DNA from: CAYUZU01 sp964448675
GTDB lineage: Bacteria; Planctomycetota; Phycisphaerae; UBA1845; Fen-1342
Length of the DNA: 64,000 bases
Assembly: GCA_964448675.1 (NCBI GenBank)
Contig: CAYUZU010000003.1
Coordinates: 62,001 to 126,000 of the forward strand
Reading direction: 5' to 3'
Shown: one piece after another, positions 50,390-59,250 of the stretch
Layout of the letters: the number at the start of each line of letters is the position of its first letter
How positions within the stretch are numbered: position 1 is the first letter of the stretch
The notes under the pieces: model-generated
The model's database searches: none
What the model was told of the DNA's origin: nothing
Seen by the model: the letters and a program-made list of their open reading frames with translations, nothing else
Program-made: the position numbers and the translations under genes

Positions 50390-50416
50390 TGCATGCATGT
50401 TAATTTTCTACAAATT
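50390..50416. promoter_or_regulatory. AT-rich palindromes between the small gene and the ParA-like gene
   Basis: TGCATGCA (50390-50397) and AATTT-TCTAC-AAATT (50402-50416) sit in a pocket of low GC (about 50385-50465) within an otherwise GC-rich region. A TACAAT box at 50457-50462 is 48 bases before the gene. Possible operator, promoter or partition site. Confidence 0.4.
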
Positions 50417-50510
50417 GCTATCAGAAAGCCTGCTGTGCGCCGGCATGCTTTCCGATTACAATAACCAGCCACCGCCAAGGCCGTCGCGAACCACGAAAGG
50501 CACCGGCCCC

Positions 50511-51140
50511 ATGCTCTTCGGCTTCGTCCAGATCAAGGGAGGCGTCGGCAAGACGCTGCTCTGCTGTCATGCCGCCCTGTGGCTCCATGACCGTGGCTTG
50601 CGCGTCGTCGTCCTCGACACCGACACCCAGCAGGCCGCCGTCCGCTGGCTCGCTGAGGCCGAGTCGGCCCTGCCGGTGCGGTCCGTGCTCGACGCCCGCG
50701 CCCTGGACACGCAGGCGCCCGCCCTCGCCCGCCACTACGACCTCGTGCTGATCGACGGGGCGGCGGGGCTGAGCGAGGCGCTCGTCACGACGCTCAGGGT
50801 GGCCGATCGCGTGCTGATCCCGCTGACGCCGTCGATGCCCGACCTGCTGGCCGCCCGCCAGACGGTGCAACTGGTGCGGGAGGTTCAGCCGCAGCGCGCA
50901 ACGCCGCTCACCGCCTGGGTCGTGCTCAACCGGGCCCAGAAAGGCCGGCGCCTGACCGAGGAGGCCGGCGAGGCCATCGTCCGCCTCGGCCTGCCCGTGG
51001 CCCAGCAGGCGGTCTTCCTGCGGGCGGCGTTTCAGGACGCGTTCGGGTCGGCGGTCTGGCGCGACGGGGCGGAGGCGGCCGCCGCCGCAAGCGAGATCGA
51101 TCACTTGTTTGAAGGAATCTTCGCAGACGTGTTGCCATGA
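50511..51140 (+). CDS. ParA-like P-loop ATPase (orphan)
   Basis: A 209-residue MinD/ParA-family ATPase with the deviant Walker A KGGVGKT at residues 9-15, DTDTQQAAVRWL as the switch region, and LVLIDGAAG (Walker B). It is shorter than chromosomal Soj/ParA and has no N-terminal DNA-binding extension, as in small plasmid or accessory ParA proteins. The next gene overlaps it by four bases (ATGA), so they act together. Neither chromosomal ParB nor replication genes lie nearby; a role in plasmid-like segregation or protein positioning is open. Confidence 0.85.
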   Translation: MLFGFVQIKGGVGKTLLCCHAALWLHDRGLRVVVLDTDTQQAAVRWLAEAESALPVRSVLDARALDTQAPALARHYDLVLIDGAAGLSEALVTTLRVADRVLIPLTPSMPDLLAARQTVQLVREVQPQRATPLTAWVVLNRAQKGRRLTEEAGEAIVRLGLPVAQQAVFLRAAFQDAFGSAVWRDGAEAAAAASEIDHLFEGIFADVLP

Positions 51141-51448
51141 GTAAGCGAAAGAGCATGAAAGACCGCCTGGCGGACCAACCCGCCACGCCGACGACGAAGC
51201 AACCCACCGCTGCGCCCCCCGCCGCCCCTAGCGAGCGGCTCGTGCGGGACGACCTCAGCCCCTTTCCATCCAAGGGCCGCTCGGCAGCGGTCTCGTTCCG
51301 TAGCTCGCCAGAGCTGTTCGAGGCCCTGGTGCAGATCGCCGCCCAGCGCAAGCCGGCTCGCAAGCACCCCTACACCCAGCAGGACATCCTCTGCGTCGCG
51401 CTGGCCGAATGGCTCGAACGTCACGACGCCTGGCCGCCGGGAGAATAG
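51137..51448 (+). CDS. small partner protein of the ParA-like ATPase
   Basis: A 103-residue protein with a basic, Pro/Ala-rich N-terminus (about 1-45) and a C-terminal helical part RSAAVSFRSSPELFEALVQI followed by HPYTQQDILCVALAEWLERH, resembling the strand-helix-helix pattern of ribbon-helix-helix DNA-binding partners (ParG-like). This is a fold-level guess. It is translationally coupled to the ATPase, as centromere-binding partners commonly are. Confidence 0.7.
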   Translation: MSKRKSMKDRLADQPATPTTKQPTAAPPAAPSERLVRDDLSPFPSKGRSAAVSFRSSPELFEALVQIAAQRKPARKHPYTQQDILCVALAEWLERHDAWPPGE

Positions 51449-51474
51449 CATGGGGAAAGAAGCGACCAAGCGCA

Positions 51475-51516
51475 GGGATTGAGGGATTGAGAAGGGTACG
51501 GCAGGCTTTGCCCGCC
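51475..51516 (+). repeat. spacer repeat: GGGATTGAG copies and a small GC palindrome
   Basis: GGGATTGAGGGATTGAG (51475-51491), then GGCAGGC-TTT-GCCCGCC (51500-51516), between the ParA partner and the MacB-like operon. The first matches 61081-61096 almost exactly; the second is a loose relative of the palindromes near 29444 and 59983. Confidence 0.5.
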
Positions 51517-51550
51517 GAATACCTCTGTTCCCCCGCGCGCTACGCCGCCC

Positions 51551-52819
51551 TCACTCATGCCGCAATGCATCGATCGGATGGATGATCGCCGCCTTGAACG
51601 CCGGGATGATGCCGAAGAAGATACCCACCGCCGCGCTGAAACCCAGGGCCAGCCCGACGGACCACAGGGGCACGTCGACCGCGACCATGTTGGGATGCAT
51701 CTCGGTCAGGTGCGTGATCACGTAGCCCAGCACCACGCCGATCGCGCCGCCAACGGTACTCAGCACGACGGCCTCGGTCAGAAACTGCACCAGGATGTCG
51801 CGCCGGTGCGCCCCCACGCTCTTGCGCAGGCCGATCTCGCGCGTGCGCTCGGTCACCGACACGAGCATCACGTTCATGATGCCGATGCCGCCGACCAGCA
51901 GCGAGATGCTCACGATCCCGGCCAGCGCACTGGTGGCAATGACGCGAATCCGGTGAAACTGCTTGAGGTACTCGTCCTGCTTGAAGATGCCGAAGTCGTT
52001 GTTCTCGCCCGGCCGCAGCCCGTGCCGCTGCCGCAGGATACGCACGATGCCCGACTCGGCCTGGCTGATCTGGCTCTCGTCGACCGCCTCGACATAGAAG
52101 CCGAGGTACTTGCGGTTATTCGGATACAGCTTGAGGGCCGTGGTCCAGGGCACGATGACGATCTCGTCCATGTTCTGGCCCATGTGGCTGCCCTTGGCCT
52201 CCAGCAGGCCGATCACACGGAAGCGCTGCCCCTCGATGTGCACGAAGTCCCCCACCACCGCCTCGTCGCACTCCAGCTTGCGCAGCACCTCGCGCCCCAT
52301 TACGCACACCGGCGCCGCGCTCTCCACGTCCACCGCCGAAAAGAACCGCCCCTGGTCGACGTAGAAGTTGCGGATCGGCTGGAAGAACTCGTTGCTGCCG
52401 CGCAAGTCGATGTTGGCGAGCTGCCGCCGGCCATACTCGATCTGGGCCCGCCGAAACACCCCCGGCGAAATCCGCCGGATCTCCGGCACGCCGGCGTCGA
52501 CCGCGTAGATGTCGTCGATCGTCATCTCACCCGGCCGCAACCACTCGCCCTTGGCGTTCTGGCGCCACTCGGGATAGACGATCATCATGTTGGTGCCGAG
52601 GCCGCGCAGGAAGTTCGTCACGTAATCGCCGAAGCCCTCCACCAGCGTCACCACCGTGATGATCGACGTCACCGCGATGATGATGCCCAGCACCGTCAGG
52701 AGCGAGCGGATCTTGTTCGCCCACATCTGCACCAGCGCCGTCACCACGTTGCCGCCGATCGCGGCCAGCCGGTCCGGCACGAACAGGATCACGCTCGTCA
52801 GCACGCGGCTCACGCTCAT
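51551..52819 (-). CDS. MacB-like ABC transporter permease (FtsX family)
   Basis: A 422-residue permease with four membrane segments: one near residue 45-65, then three at about 290-310, 340-365 and 380-405, with a large periplasmic domain between the first and second (MacB_PCD type). SLLVGGIGIMNVMLVSVTERTREIG is the family signature. Coupled to the ATPase gene by an ATGA overlap. Third component of a tripartite-like export system with the ATPase and the adaptor; usually exports lipoproteins, peptides or macrolides. Confidence 0.93.
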   Translation of the reverse strand: MSVSRVLTSVILFVPDRLAAIGGNVVTALVQMWANKIRSLLTVLGIIIAVTSIITVVTLVEGFGDYVTNFLRGLGTNMMIVYPEWRQNAKGEWLRPGEMTIDDIYAVDAGVPEIRRISPGVFRRAQIEYGRRQLANIDLRGSNEFFQPIRNFYVDQGRFFSAVDVESAAPVCVMGREVLRKLECDEAVVGDFVHIEGQRFRVIGLLEAKGSHMGQNMDEIVIVPWTTALKLYPNNRKYLGFYVEAVDESQISQAESGIVRILRQRHGLRPGENNDFGIFKQDEYLKQFHRIRVIATSALAGIVSISLLVGGIGIMNVMLVSVTERTREIGLRKSVGAHRRDILVQFLTEAVVLSTVGGAIGVVLGYVITHLTEMHPNMVAVDVPLWSVGLALGFSAAVGIFFGIIPAFKAAIIHPIDALRHE

Positions 52820-53619
52820 GCCTCGCTCACCGTCGCCGCCTCGGCCCCGGTCCACTCGACTGGCGGCGGCGTGGCGCCGTCCCACACCACCTGCCCGTCG
52901 CGCAGCATGACCACGCGCCGGCAGCGCTCGGCGATGTCACGCTCGTGCGTCACGATGATGATCGTCTGTCCCTCGGCGTGCAGGCTGTCGAACACCGCCA
53001 TGATCTCCTCGCCGGTGGTGCTGTCGAGGTTGCCGGTCGGTTCGTCGGCGAGAATGATGTCGGGCTCCTGCACGAGGGCCCGTGCGATCGCCACGCGCTG
53101 CTTCTGCCCACCCGAGAGCTGGTTCGGGCGGTGATGGGCCCGGTCGGTCAGGCTGACCCGCTCGAGTGCGGCCAGGGCCCGCTGCCGGCGTTTGCGCACG
53201 CGTGTGTAGCGCAGCGGCAACTCGACGTTTTTGAGGGCGCTGGTCCGGCCGAGCAGCTCGAAGGACTGAAAGACGAAGCCGATCCGCCGGCCGCGGATCG
53301 TCGCCAGCCGGGTCTGCGACAGCTTGCTCACGTCCTGCCCGCCCAGCCGATAGATGCCGCCGGTGGGCACATCCAGGCACCCGAGGATGTTCAGCAGCGT
53401 GCTCTTGCCCGAGCCGGACGACCCCATGATCGCGACGTACTCGTTCTCGTCGATGCGCAGCGTCACGCCGCGGAGTGCGTGCACCAGCTCGGTGCCGACG
53501 CGGTAGGTCTTGTGCAGGTCGAGCAGCTCGATCACGGGCTGCGGCCCGGACACCGCGTGGTCGGCACCGACCGCCGCGCCGTCGCCGTTGCCGCGTCTTC
53601 GTGACCACCACCAGCCCAT
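52816..53619 (-). CDS. MacB/LolD-like ABC transporter ATP-binding protein
   Basis: A 267-residue ATPase with Walker A GSSGSGKST, signature LSGGQKQRVAIARAL, Walker B IILADEPTGNLD and H-loop VTHE. The first 25 residues are basic and low-complexity; a later start is possible, but an ATG overlapping the adaptor stop was kept. Works with the permease at 51551. Confidence 0.92.
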   Translation of the reverse strand: MGWWWSRRRGNGDGAAVGADHAVSGPQPVIELLDLHKTYRVGTELVHALRGVTLRIDENEYVAIMGSSGSGKSTLLNILGCLDVPTGGIYRLGGQDVSKLSQTRLATIRGRRIGFVFQSFELLGRTSALKNVELPLRYTRVRKRRQRALAALERVSLTDRAHHRPNQLSGGQKQRVAIARALVQEPDIILADEPTGNLDSTTGEEIMAVFDSLHAEGQTIIIVTHERDIAERCRRVVMLRDGQVVWDGATPPPVEWTGAEAATVSEA

Positions 53620-54992
53620 CAGGCACCTTCCGGCTCGGCACCGCCCGCCGGCTTCGCCGCGGCATCGGCGTCGTTGGGTTCATCTGCGGTCGCCGCGTCG
53701 TCGTCCCCCTGGCCGATCTTCACGTGCTTGTCGTTCACCTTCACCACCGTCCCGGCCCGGAGCTGATCGAGGCTGCGGTACGGTCCGGCGATGACCACCT
53801 CGTCGGCGGTCAGCCCGTGCGTGATCTCCACGCCGGTTGCGTCGCTGATCCCGGTCTCCACCAGGCGCGGCTGTGCCCGGCCGTCCGCGACACAGAACAC
53901 CACGCGCAGGTACTCGGCCCGGGCCGACGTGACGGCGTTCGGATCGCCCACACACTGCCGGCGCTCGTACTCGGCCACCAGTTCCTCGGGCAGGTCGCGC
54001 CGGCGGCGATAGACGACGGACTCGACCGGCACCACGCGTGCGTCGGTTTCGCGTGCGACCTCGATCTCGACATTGGCGGTCATGCCGGGCCGCACGCGGT
54101 CGTCTTCACCCGTGATGAGCACGAGCGTCTCAAAGCTCACGACGTCGCGCCCCAGCGGCTTGGTACCCTTGGTACCGACGCGCAGCACCTTGCCCGTGAT
54201 GCTGTCACGCGTGTCGGATTGCAGAAAGACGCGTGCGGCCTGCTCGGCGGCAACCAGCGGCGCATCCGCCTCATCGACGCGGCAGCGCACCTGCATCTGC
54301 GACAGGTCGTTGATCACCAGGATGCGCGTGCCCGGGTTGTTCATGGTGCCGGTCACGACGACCTCGCCCTGTTCGGCGAAACGCTGGGCGATCACGCCGC
54401 TGATCGGTGCGCGAATCACGGTCTTCTCGAGCGTCTCGCGGGCCGACTCGAGCGAGGCTTCGGCGGCCCGCAGCTCGTGCTTGCGCATTTCGACGAGCGC
54501 CTCGGCGCTGCGCAGCACCGTGCGATACTGGTTGACGGTGTCGACGGAGGTCGCGCCGAGCTCGATCAGGCGCTTCTCCTGCTCGTAGTCGAGACGGGCC
54601 TTCTCGACCTCGGCCTCGGCCTGGGCGATGGCCGCTCTGAGCCGGGCCACATTGGCCTCCCCAGAGAGGACATGCGCGCGATAGTCGGCATCGTCCAGGC
54701 GGCAGAGCAGGTCGCCCTGCTCGACGAAATCCCCCTCTTCCACCGGCATCTCGAGGATCTTGGCGACGATCTCCGAGCTGATGTCGACTTCATCAATCGC
54801 TTCGACCTCGCCCGGTGCCTGGACCGTACGGATGATCTCGCGCACCTCGGGCCGGGTCGCGTCCACCATGACCTCGGGCTCGCGCGCGACGTGCAGCACA
54901 CTGCGCCCCTCCTCGTCGCGTGTCACGCCGTTGAGGACGAAAATGCCGCCCACCACCGCCCCGACGACCACGATTCCCAGCAGCGCCTTCAT
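53619..54992 (-). CDS. MacA/HlyD-like periplasmic adaptor protein
   Basis: A 457-residue membrane fusion protein: N-terminal membrane segment (about 3-20), a lipoyl-like and coiled-coil part (about 60-215, heptad-rich AALVEMRKHELRAAEAS), a beta-barrel and a membrane-proximal domain, then an acidic Ala/Pro/Asp-rich tail after about residue 430. PISGVIAQRFAEQGEVV is the typical lipoyl half-motif. It adapts the ABC pair to an outer channel that is not encoded here. Confidence 0.92.
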   Translation of the reverse strand: MKALLGIVVVGAVVGGIFVLNGVTRDEEGRSVLHVAREPEVMVDATRPEVREIIRTVQAPGEVEAIDEVDISSEIVAKILEMPVEEGDFVEQGDLLCRLDDADYRAHVLSGEANVARLRAAIAQAEAEVEKARLDYEQEKRLIELGATSVDTVNQYRTVLRSAEALVEMRKHELRAAEASLESARETLEKTVIRAPISGVIAQRFAEQGEVVVTGTMNNPGTRILVINDLSQMQVRCRVDEADAPLVAAEQAARVFLQSDTRDSITGKVLRVGTKGTKPLGRDVVSFETLVLITGEDDRVRPGMTANVEIEVARETDARVVPVESVVYRRRRDLPEELVAEYERRQCVGDPNAVTSARAEYLRVVFCVADGRAQPRLVETGISDATGVEITHGLTADEVVIAGPYRSLDQLRAGTVVKVNDKHVKIGQGDDDAATADEPNDADAAAKPAGGAEPEGA

Positions 54993-55029
54993 GTCCTGCT
55001 CCCGAATACGCGCAAGTCACTCTCCGTCG

Positions 55030-55830
55030 TCAGCCGGTCGACGCCGCGCCCTGCTGCGCGACGGTCCCGGTCACGAGGGCCACGCGTCCGACGCCGCCCG
55101 CCAACCAGCACAGCCCGCAGACCAGCCACGCGCGCCAGCCGACCAGTTGCCGCGTCGCCGACAACCCGACGATCACGACACCCCAGAACCACAGGTAGAA
55201 TGGATCGAGCGCCGACAGCGCCCCATAGGCGGCCGCCAGTGTCGTCGCGGCCATCTCGTCGTCGCGGAGGAACCATACCAGCCGCGCCGGCGACGTGTCC
55301 ACGTCCAGTGTTCGATACTGCAGCATCAGGCCCAGGAGCACAACCAGCCGCAGGGCTTCGATGAACGACGCATACACACAGATCGTCAGCAGCGTGTTCC
55401 ATTCGGGCTTGCGCCCGGTGAGCGCCACGACGCCGTAGAGCACCGCCGCGATGACCAGCACACCGGCGAGCACCCGCGCGGGCTGGACGACGACGGCGCG
55501 GATGCGGTTGAGCACCTTCCAGAACGCGCCCATTTCGTACTCGTTCTGGTACAGGTCGCGCAGTTCGGAACGCTGTACGACATTGCGCTGCTGGGCGTCG
55601 ATGGCGGCGATGCGCTGCCAGACCTGCTGGTCGACCTGGCGATCGATCAGGCCCGTCTGCACCGTGGCGTAGCCGACAAGCGTCACCAGCGCCAGCAGGA
55701 TCACCAGCGGCCAGCGCCAGGCTGCAACGTCCTCGACACGGCGAAACAGGCCGCGCGGCTGGACGAATACCAGCGGAATGTCGCGCACCGCGACCGGGCG
55801 GGGCTTGGCTTGTTGGACGGTCTCAGCCAC
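55030..55830 (-). CDS. Yip1-domain membrane protein
   Basis: A 266-residue protein with five or six hydrophobic segments and the N-terminal cytosolic stretch RPVAVRDIPLVFVQPRGLFRRVED that is typical of bacterial Yip1-family proteins. The function of bacterial members is unknown; they often sit next to ABC export genes, as here (37 bases upstream of the adaptor). First gene of the export operon. Confidence 0.82.
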   Translation of the reverse strand: MAETVQQAKPRPVAVRDIPLVFVQPRGLFRRVEDVAAWRWPLVILLALVTLVGYATVQTGLIDRQVDQQVWQRIAAIDAQQRNVVQRSELRDLYQNEYEMGAFWKVLNRIRAVVVQPARVLAGVLVIAAVLYGVVALTGRKPEWNTLLTICVYASFIEALRLVVLLGLMLQYRTLDVDTSPARLVWFLRDDEMAATTLAAAYGALSALDPFYLWFWGVVIVGLSATRQLVGWRAWLVCGLCWLAGGVGRVALVTGTVAQQGAASTG

Positions 55831-55977
55831 GGCAACAGCCTCTCGTGACCTGGGGCGGGTCTAACGACCTCGATTATGCTGCACCTGCGATGGAATTCAC
55901 AGTCCGAGGGGGGATATTCAACCAGGCGCCACAATATCCGACAGCCGCGGTGTCGCAGGCCCCCCACGCGGCCGGCC

Positions 55978-56006
55978 TTGTTTCGCGGCCGGCGGCGGGA
56001 CATAAT
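55978..56006 (+). promoter_or_regulatory. candidate promoter for the NosD-like protein
   Basis: TTGTTT and CATAAT with 17-base spacing; a leader of about 70 bases follows to the GTG start with GGAGG. Confidence 0.45.
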
Positions 56007-56081
56007 CGATGTGTGGATCGCCTCGCGCAGGTGGTCCCCCGGGGAAAGCGTCCGCCCAAGGTCCGCGATGGAGGTCGAAAG

Positions 56082-59000
56082 GTGTTTCAGAATCCGCTGA
56101 ATAGCTTCAGTCTGCTCGTCTGCGCACTCGTCTTGACCGGTCCGGCGGCGGCGCTGGCCGATTGCGTCGTGCCGGCCGACGGGATGGTGCTGACCGAGGA
56201 CACGGCGTTCTGCAGCGGCACCTACCATCTCAGCACCGGCGTCGAGATCGGGGCGAGCGGGATCACCGTCGAGGGCAACCTCACGCAACTCATCGCGGCA
56301 AGCTACGGCCAGGGCGTCGGGCTCGCGGCGAGTGCGGTGGACGACGTGACCATCCGCGACCTGACGATCCGCGGCTTCGACTTCGGCATGCGGTTCACCA
56401 ACTGCCAGAACCTCACCATCACCGAGTGCAACGTCTGGAACACACCGGAGCTGCCCCAGGGCTCGATCTTCCTGAACATCTTCGACGGCCCGAACGGCGC
56501 GTACTCGCACGCGATCTGGCTGCGCTACTGCGACGGCGCCACCATCACGCACAACAACGTCGAGAACCAGCAGAACGGCATCAGCCTGTTCAACTGCGAC
56601 GGGGCGCTCGTCGCGCACAACCAGGCGTCCTTCAACACCGGCTGGGGCATTACGCTCTACGATACGGACAACTCGGTCATTCGCGACAACGTGGCGGACT
56701 ATTGCACGCGCGACTATCACGGCTGGAGCGGGGCCGACGCGGCGTCGCTGCTGATGGTCTACGAATCGGACAGCAACCAGGTGATCAACAACAGCCTGGT
56801 CGGCGGCGGCGACGGCGTCTTTCTGGCCGGCGCGACGCATTCGCTGCAACGCAAGCCCAACAACGACAACTACTTCGCCTACAACGACTGCTCGCTGAGC
56901 CCCAACAACGGCTTCGAGGGCACCTTCAGCCAGCGGAACGTCTACGAGCACAACGTGACCGACGGCTGCAACTACGGCTACTGGCTGGGCTATTCGTCGT
57001 ACTGCACGCTGCGTCACAACACCTCCAACGACTGCATTACCGCCGGCATTGCGATCGAGCACGGCCACGAGAACACGATCGAGTTCAACACCCTCAACAA
57101 CAACCAGCACGGCATCTGGTTGTGGACCGATCAGGACGAGAGCCTGGTGGCGGCGTACCCGGAGTGCCGCGATTCGCACACGTACCACATCGAGGGCAAC
57201 ACGCTCGAGGACAATACGTACGGGATCAACTGCGAGGCGGGCGGCAGCAACCGTTACAGCTACGGTTACACCATCGTCGGCAACACGCTCATCGCGAACA
57301 CCGTCGGGATCCGCCTGTGGAACAGCACCGACAGCACGCTGCACGGCAATACGATCCGCGACAGCGGCAGCCACGGCGCGTACTTCAGTAACAGCCCCGA
57401 CAATACCTTCTATAACAACTACCTGCGAAACGCGCTGAACGCCTACAGCAACTCCCTCGTGGATTGGAGCATCGCGCCGGTCGCGGGCACCAATATCGTC
57501 GGCGGGCCGATGCTCGGCGGGAACTACTGGTCGGACTACGAGGGGGTCGACACCGACGGCGACGGCCTGGGCGACACGCACCTGCCGCACGATTCCGGCG
57601 GGACGATCCTCGTGGGCGGGGACAGCCACCCGCTGATCTGGGACGACCCCGACTGCAACGGCAACGGTATTCCCGACGCCGATGAGCCTGACTGCAACGG
57701 CAACGGCATCCCCGATGATTGCGACATCGCCGACGGCACCAGCCCGGACTGCAACACAAACGGGCGGCCGGACGCGTGCGACATCGCCGAGGGTACCAGC
57801 CATGACTGCAATGCCAACGGCATTCCGGACGAATGCGACGGCGACTGCAACGCGAACGGCTTGGCCGATGAATGCGACATCGCCGCCGGGACGTCGCAGG
57901 ACGTGAATGGCAACGGCGTACCGGACGAGTGCGACGATCGCCCGCGCTTGCTGGGTGTGCGTCCCCTGGGGCCGCGTTCGGTCGAGGTGCTCTTCTCAGA
58001 AGCGGTGCGGCTGGAGACCGCCGAGGATCCCGGCCATTATCAGATAACGCCGCGGGTGACCGTGTGGGCGGCGGAACGGCAGGCGGGCCAGCGGGCGGTC
58101 ATGCTGCAGACATCCGCGCTGGTGTTCGACACGCTGTACACGCTGACTGTGGACGGCGTCACCGACCTCGAAGAGCCCGCCAACACGGTCGCGTCGGGCA
58201 CGACGTGTGTCTTCCGCAACGGCGGCGGGCAGCGGGTCGACGACCACGCCGTCGCGCTGTACGACTTCGAGGAAGGCGATGGCGATACCGTCTTTGACGT
58301 GTCGGATTACGGCGACCCCCTGAACCTGACGATCGACCCCTACAACCACGTGCAGTGGTTCGCCGGCGGGCTGTCGCTGGCGTGGCCCGCGATGCTGTAC
58401 TCACCGGCGATGGCGACCAAGGTGGCCGATGCCTGTGCGCTGAGCAACGAGATCACCCTCGAAGCGTGGGTCATCCCGGCGACCACCATCCAGCACGGGC
58501 CCGCGCGCATCGCGACCATGTCGCACACGACTTCCGCCTGCAACTTCACGCTCGGGCACGGCGCTGCGGATGGCGGCGTCGCAGACGTCTTCGACGTGCG
58601 GCTGCGCACGAGCGAGACCGACATCGTCGGGCAGCCTTCGCTAACCACGCCGCCTGGCTCGCTGCCGACGCAGCCGACACACGTGGTCTACACGCGCGCG
58701 GCCGATGGCACGGCACGGCTGTACATCGACAAGGGCCTCATTGCCGAGGGCCAGGTGCCCGGCGTCTTGAGCAACTGGAACCCCACCTATCGCCTCGTGC
58801 TGGGCGACGAATTCCGCAACAGCGTGCCGTGGCTGGGTGCGTACCGGCTGCTGGCGGTGCATAGCCGGGCGCTCGGCGCGGCCGAGGTCGCCCAGAATCA
58901 CGACGCCGGCGCCGATCCGAGCGCAGGCTACGTCGGTGGCGACCTTGACGAGGATGGCGACGTTGACAGCCTGGACCGTGACGATCTGCTGGACTGCCTC

Positions 59001-59114
59001 GCCGGCCCCGGCAATGCGCCGGGCAGCGGCTGCGAATCGGCCGATCTCAGTGGTGACGCCGACGTGGACCTCGGCGACCTCGCCACGCTCCAGCTGGCGT
59101 TCACCGGCCTGTAG
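56082..59114 (+). CDS. secreted NosD-like beta-helix protein with Asp/Cys repeats, LamG-like and dockerin domains
   Basis: A 1010-residue extracellular protein. A signal peptide (ending about residue 24) is followed by a right-handed parallel beta-helix (about 30-500) with repeated patterns such as NSVIRDNVAD and NTIEFNTLNN; this is the NosD/CASH type. Then come six or seven DCNGNGIPD-type repeats (about 524-618), a region with a beta-sandwich pattern (about 720-950) like a LamG/concanavalin fold, and a C-terminal dockerin with two EF-hand-like halves (DLDEDGDVDSLDRDDL and DLSGDADVDLGDLATL). A GTG at 56082 with GGAGG seven bases before it is the start. Suggests surface attachment or cohesin binding. 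Confidence 0.88.
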   Translation: MFQNPLNSFSLLVCALVLTGPAAALADCVVPADGMVLTEDTAFCSGTYHLSTGVEIGASGITVEGNLTQLIAASYGQGVGLAASAVDDVTIRDLTIRGFDFGMRFTNCQNLTITECNVWNTPELPQGSIFLNIFDGPNGAYSHAIWLRYCDGATITHNNVENQQNGISLFNCDGALVAHNQASFNTGWGITLYDTDNSVIRDNVADYCTRDYHGWSGADAASLLMVYESDSNQVINNSLVGGGDGVFLAGATHSLQRKPNNDNYFAYNDCSLSPNNGFEGTFSQRNVYEHNVTDGCNYGYWLGYSSYCTLRHNTSNDCITAGIAIEHGHENTIEFNTLNNNQHGIWLWTDQDESLVAAYPECRDSHTYHIEGNTLEDNTYGINCEAGGSNRYSYGYTIVGNTLIANTVGIRLWNSTDSTLHGNTIRDSGSHGAYFSNSPDNTFYNNYLRNALNAYSNSLVDWSIAPVAGTNIVGGPMLGGNYWSDYEGVDTDGDGLGDTHLPHDSGGTILVGGDSHPLIWDDPDCNGNGIPDADEPDCNGNGIPDDCDIADGTSPDCNTNGRPDACDIAEGTSHDCNANGIPDECDGDCNANGLADECDIAAGTSQDVNGNGVPDECDDRPRLLGVRPLGPRSVEVLFSEAVRLETAEDPGHYQITPRVTVWAAERQAGQRAVMLQTSALVFDTLYTLTVDGVTDLEEPANTVASGTTCVFRNGGGQRVDDHAVALYDFEEGDGDTVFDVSDYGDPLNLTIDPYNHVQWFAGGLSLAWPAMLYSPAMATKVADACALSNEITLEAWVIPATTIQHGPARIATMSHTTSACNFTLGHGAADGGVADVFDVRLRTSETDIVGQPSLTTPPGSLPTQPTHVVYTRAADGTARLYIDKGLIAEGQVPGVLSNWNPTYRLVLGDEFRNSVPWLGAYRLLAVHSRALGAAEVAQNHDAGADPSAGYVGGDLDEDGDVDSLDRDDLLDCLAGPGNAPGSGCESADLSGDADVDLGDLATLQLAFTGL
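57651..57935 (+). repeat. Asp-Cys-Asn-Gly repeats in the NosD-like protein
   Basis: Degenerate repeats with core DCNxNGIPDxCDIAxGTS. The Asp/Asn-rich loops are spaced like calcium-binding sites. Repeats of this type are common in secreted planctomycete proteins. Confidence 0.75.
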
Positions 59115-59146
59115 ATCCGGCAGGGCAGGATTCGCGTATCCGAACC

Positions 59147-59167
59147 GGCGGGCGAAACCCACCCTAC
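59147..59167 (+). repeat. REP-like palindrome before the glycosyltransferase gene
   Basis: GGCGGG-CGAAA-CCCACCCTAC, followed within 40 bases by CTGACAGCGGACAGC (59182-59196). Same order of elements as in the etfA and acyl-CoA dehydrogenase leaders. Confidence 0.6.
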
Positions 59168-59213
59168 TCCGCCGGCGGGTGGCTGACAGCGGACAGCTTC
59201 CCGTCACGGATGC

Positions 59214-59242
59214 CTGAAAACGGAAGACATCTGAGCTACAAT
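59214..59242 (+). promoter_or_regulatory. candidate promoter adjacent to the glycosyltransferase start
   Basis: CTGAAA and TACAAT with 17-base spacing. The -10 box ends eight bases before the ATG at 59251, implying a nearly leaderless transcript. Confidence 0.4.
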
Positions 59243-59250
59243 CCCCGCCC

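Noticed and set aside
51557..55364. Long forward open frames over the MacB-like operon (51557-53134 and 53475-55364)
   Set aside because: His/Asp/Arg-rich shadows of the ABC, adaptor and Yip1 genes.
55701..57803. 700-codon open frame on the reverse strand
   Set aside because: Opposite the NosD-like protein; Val/Ala/Arg repeats arise from the antisense of the beta-helix codons.
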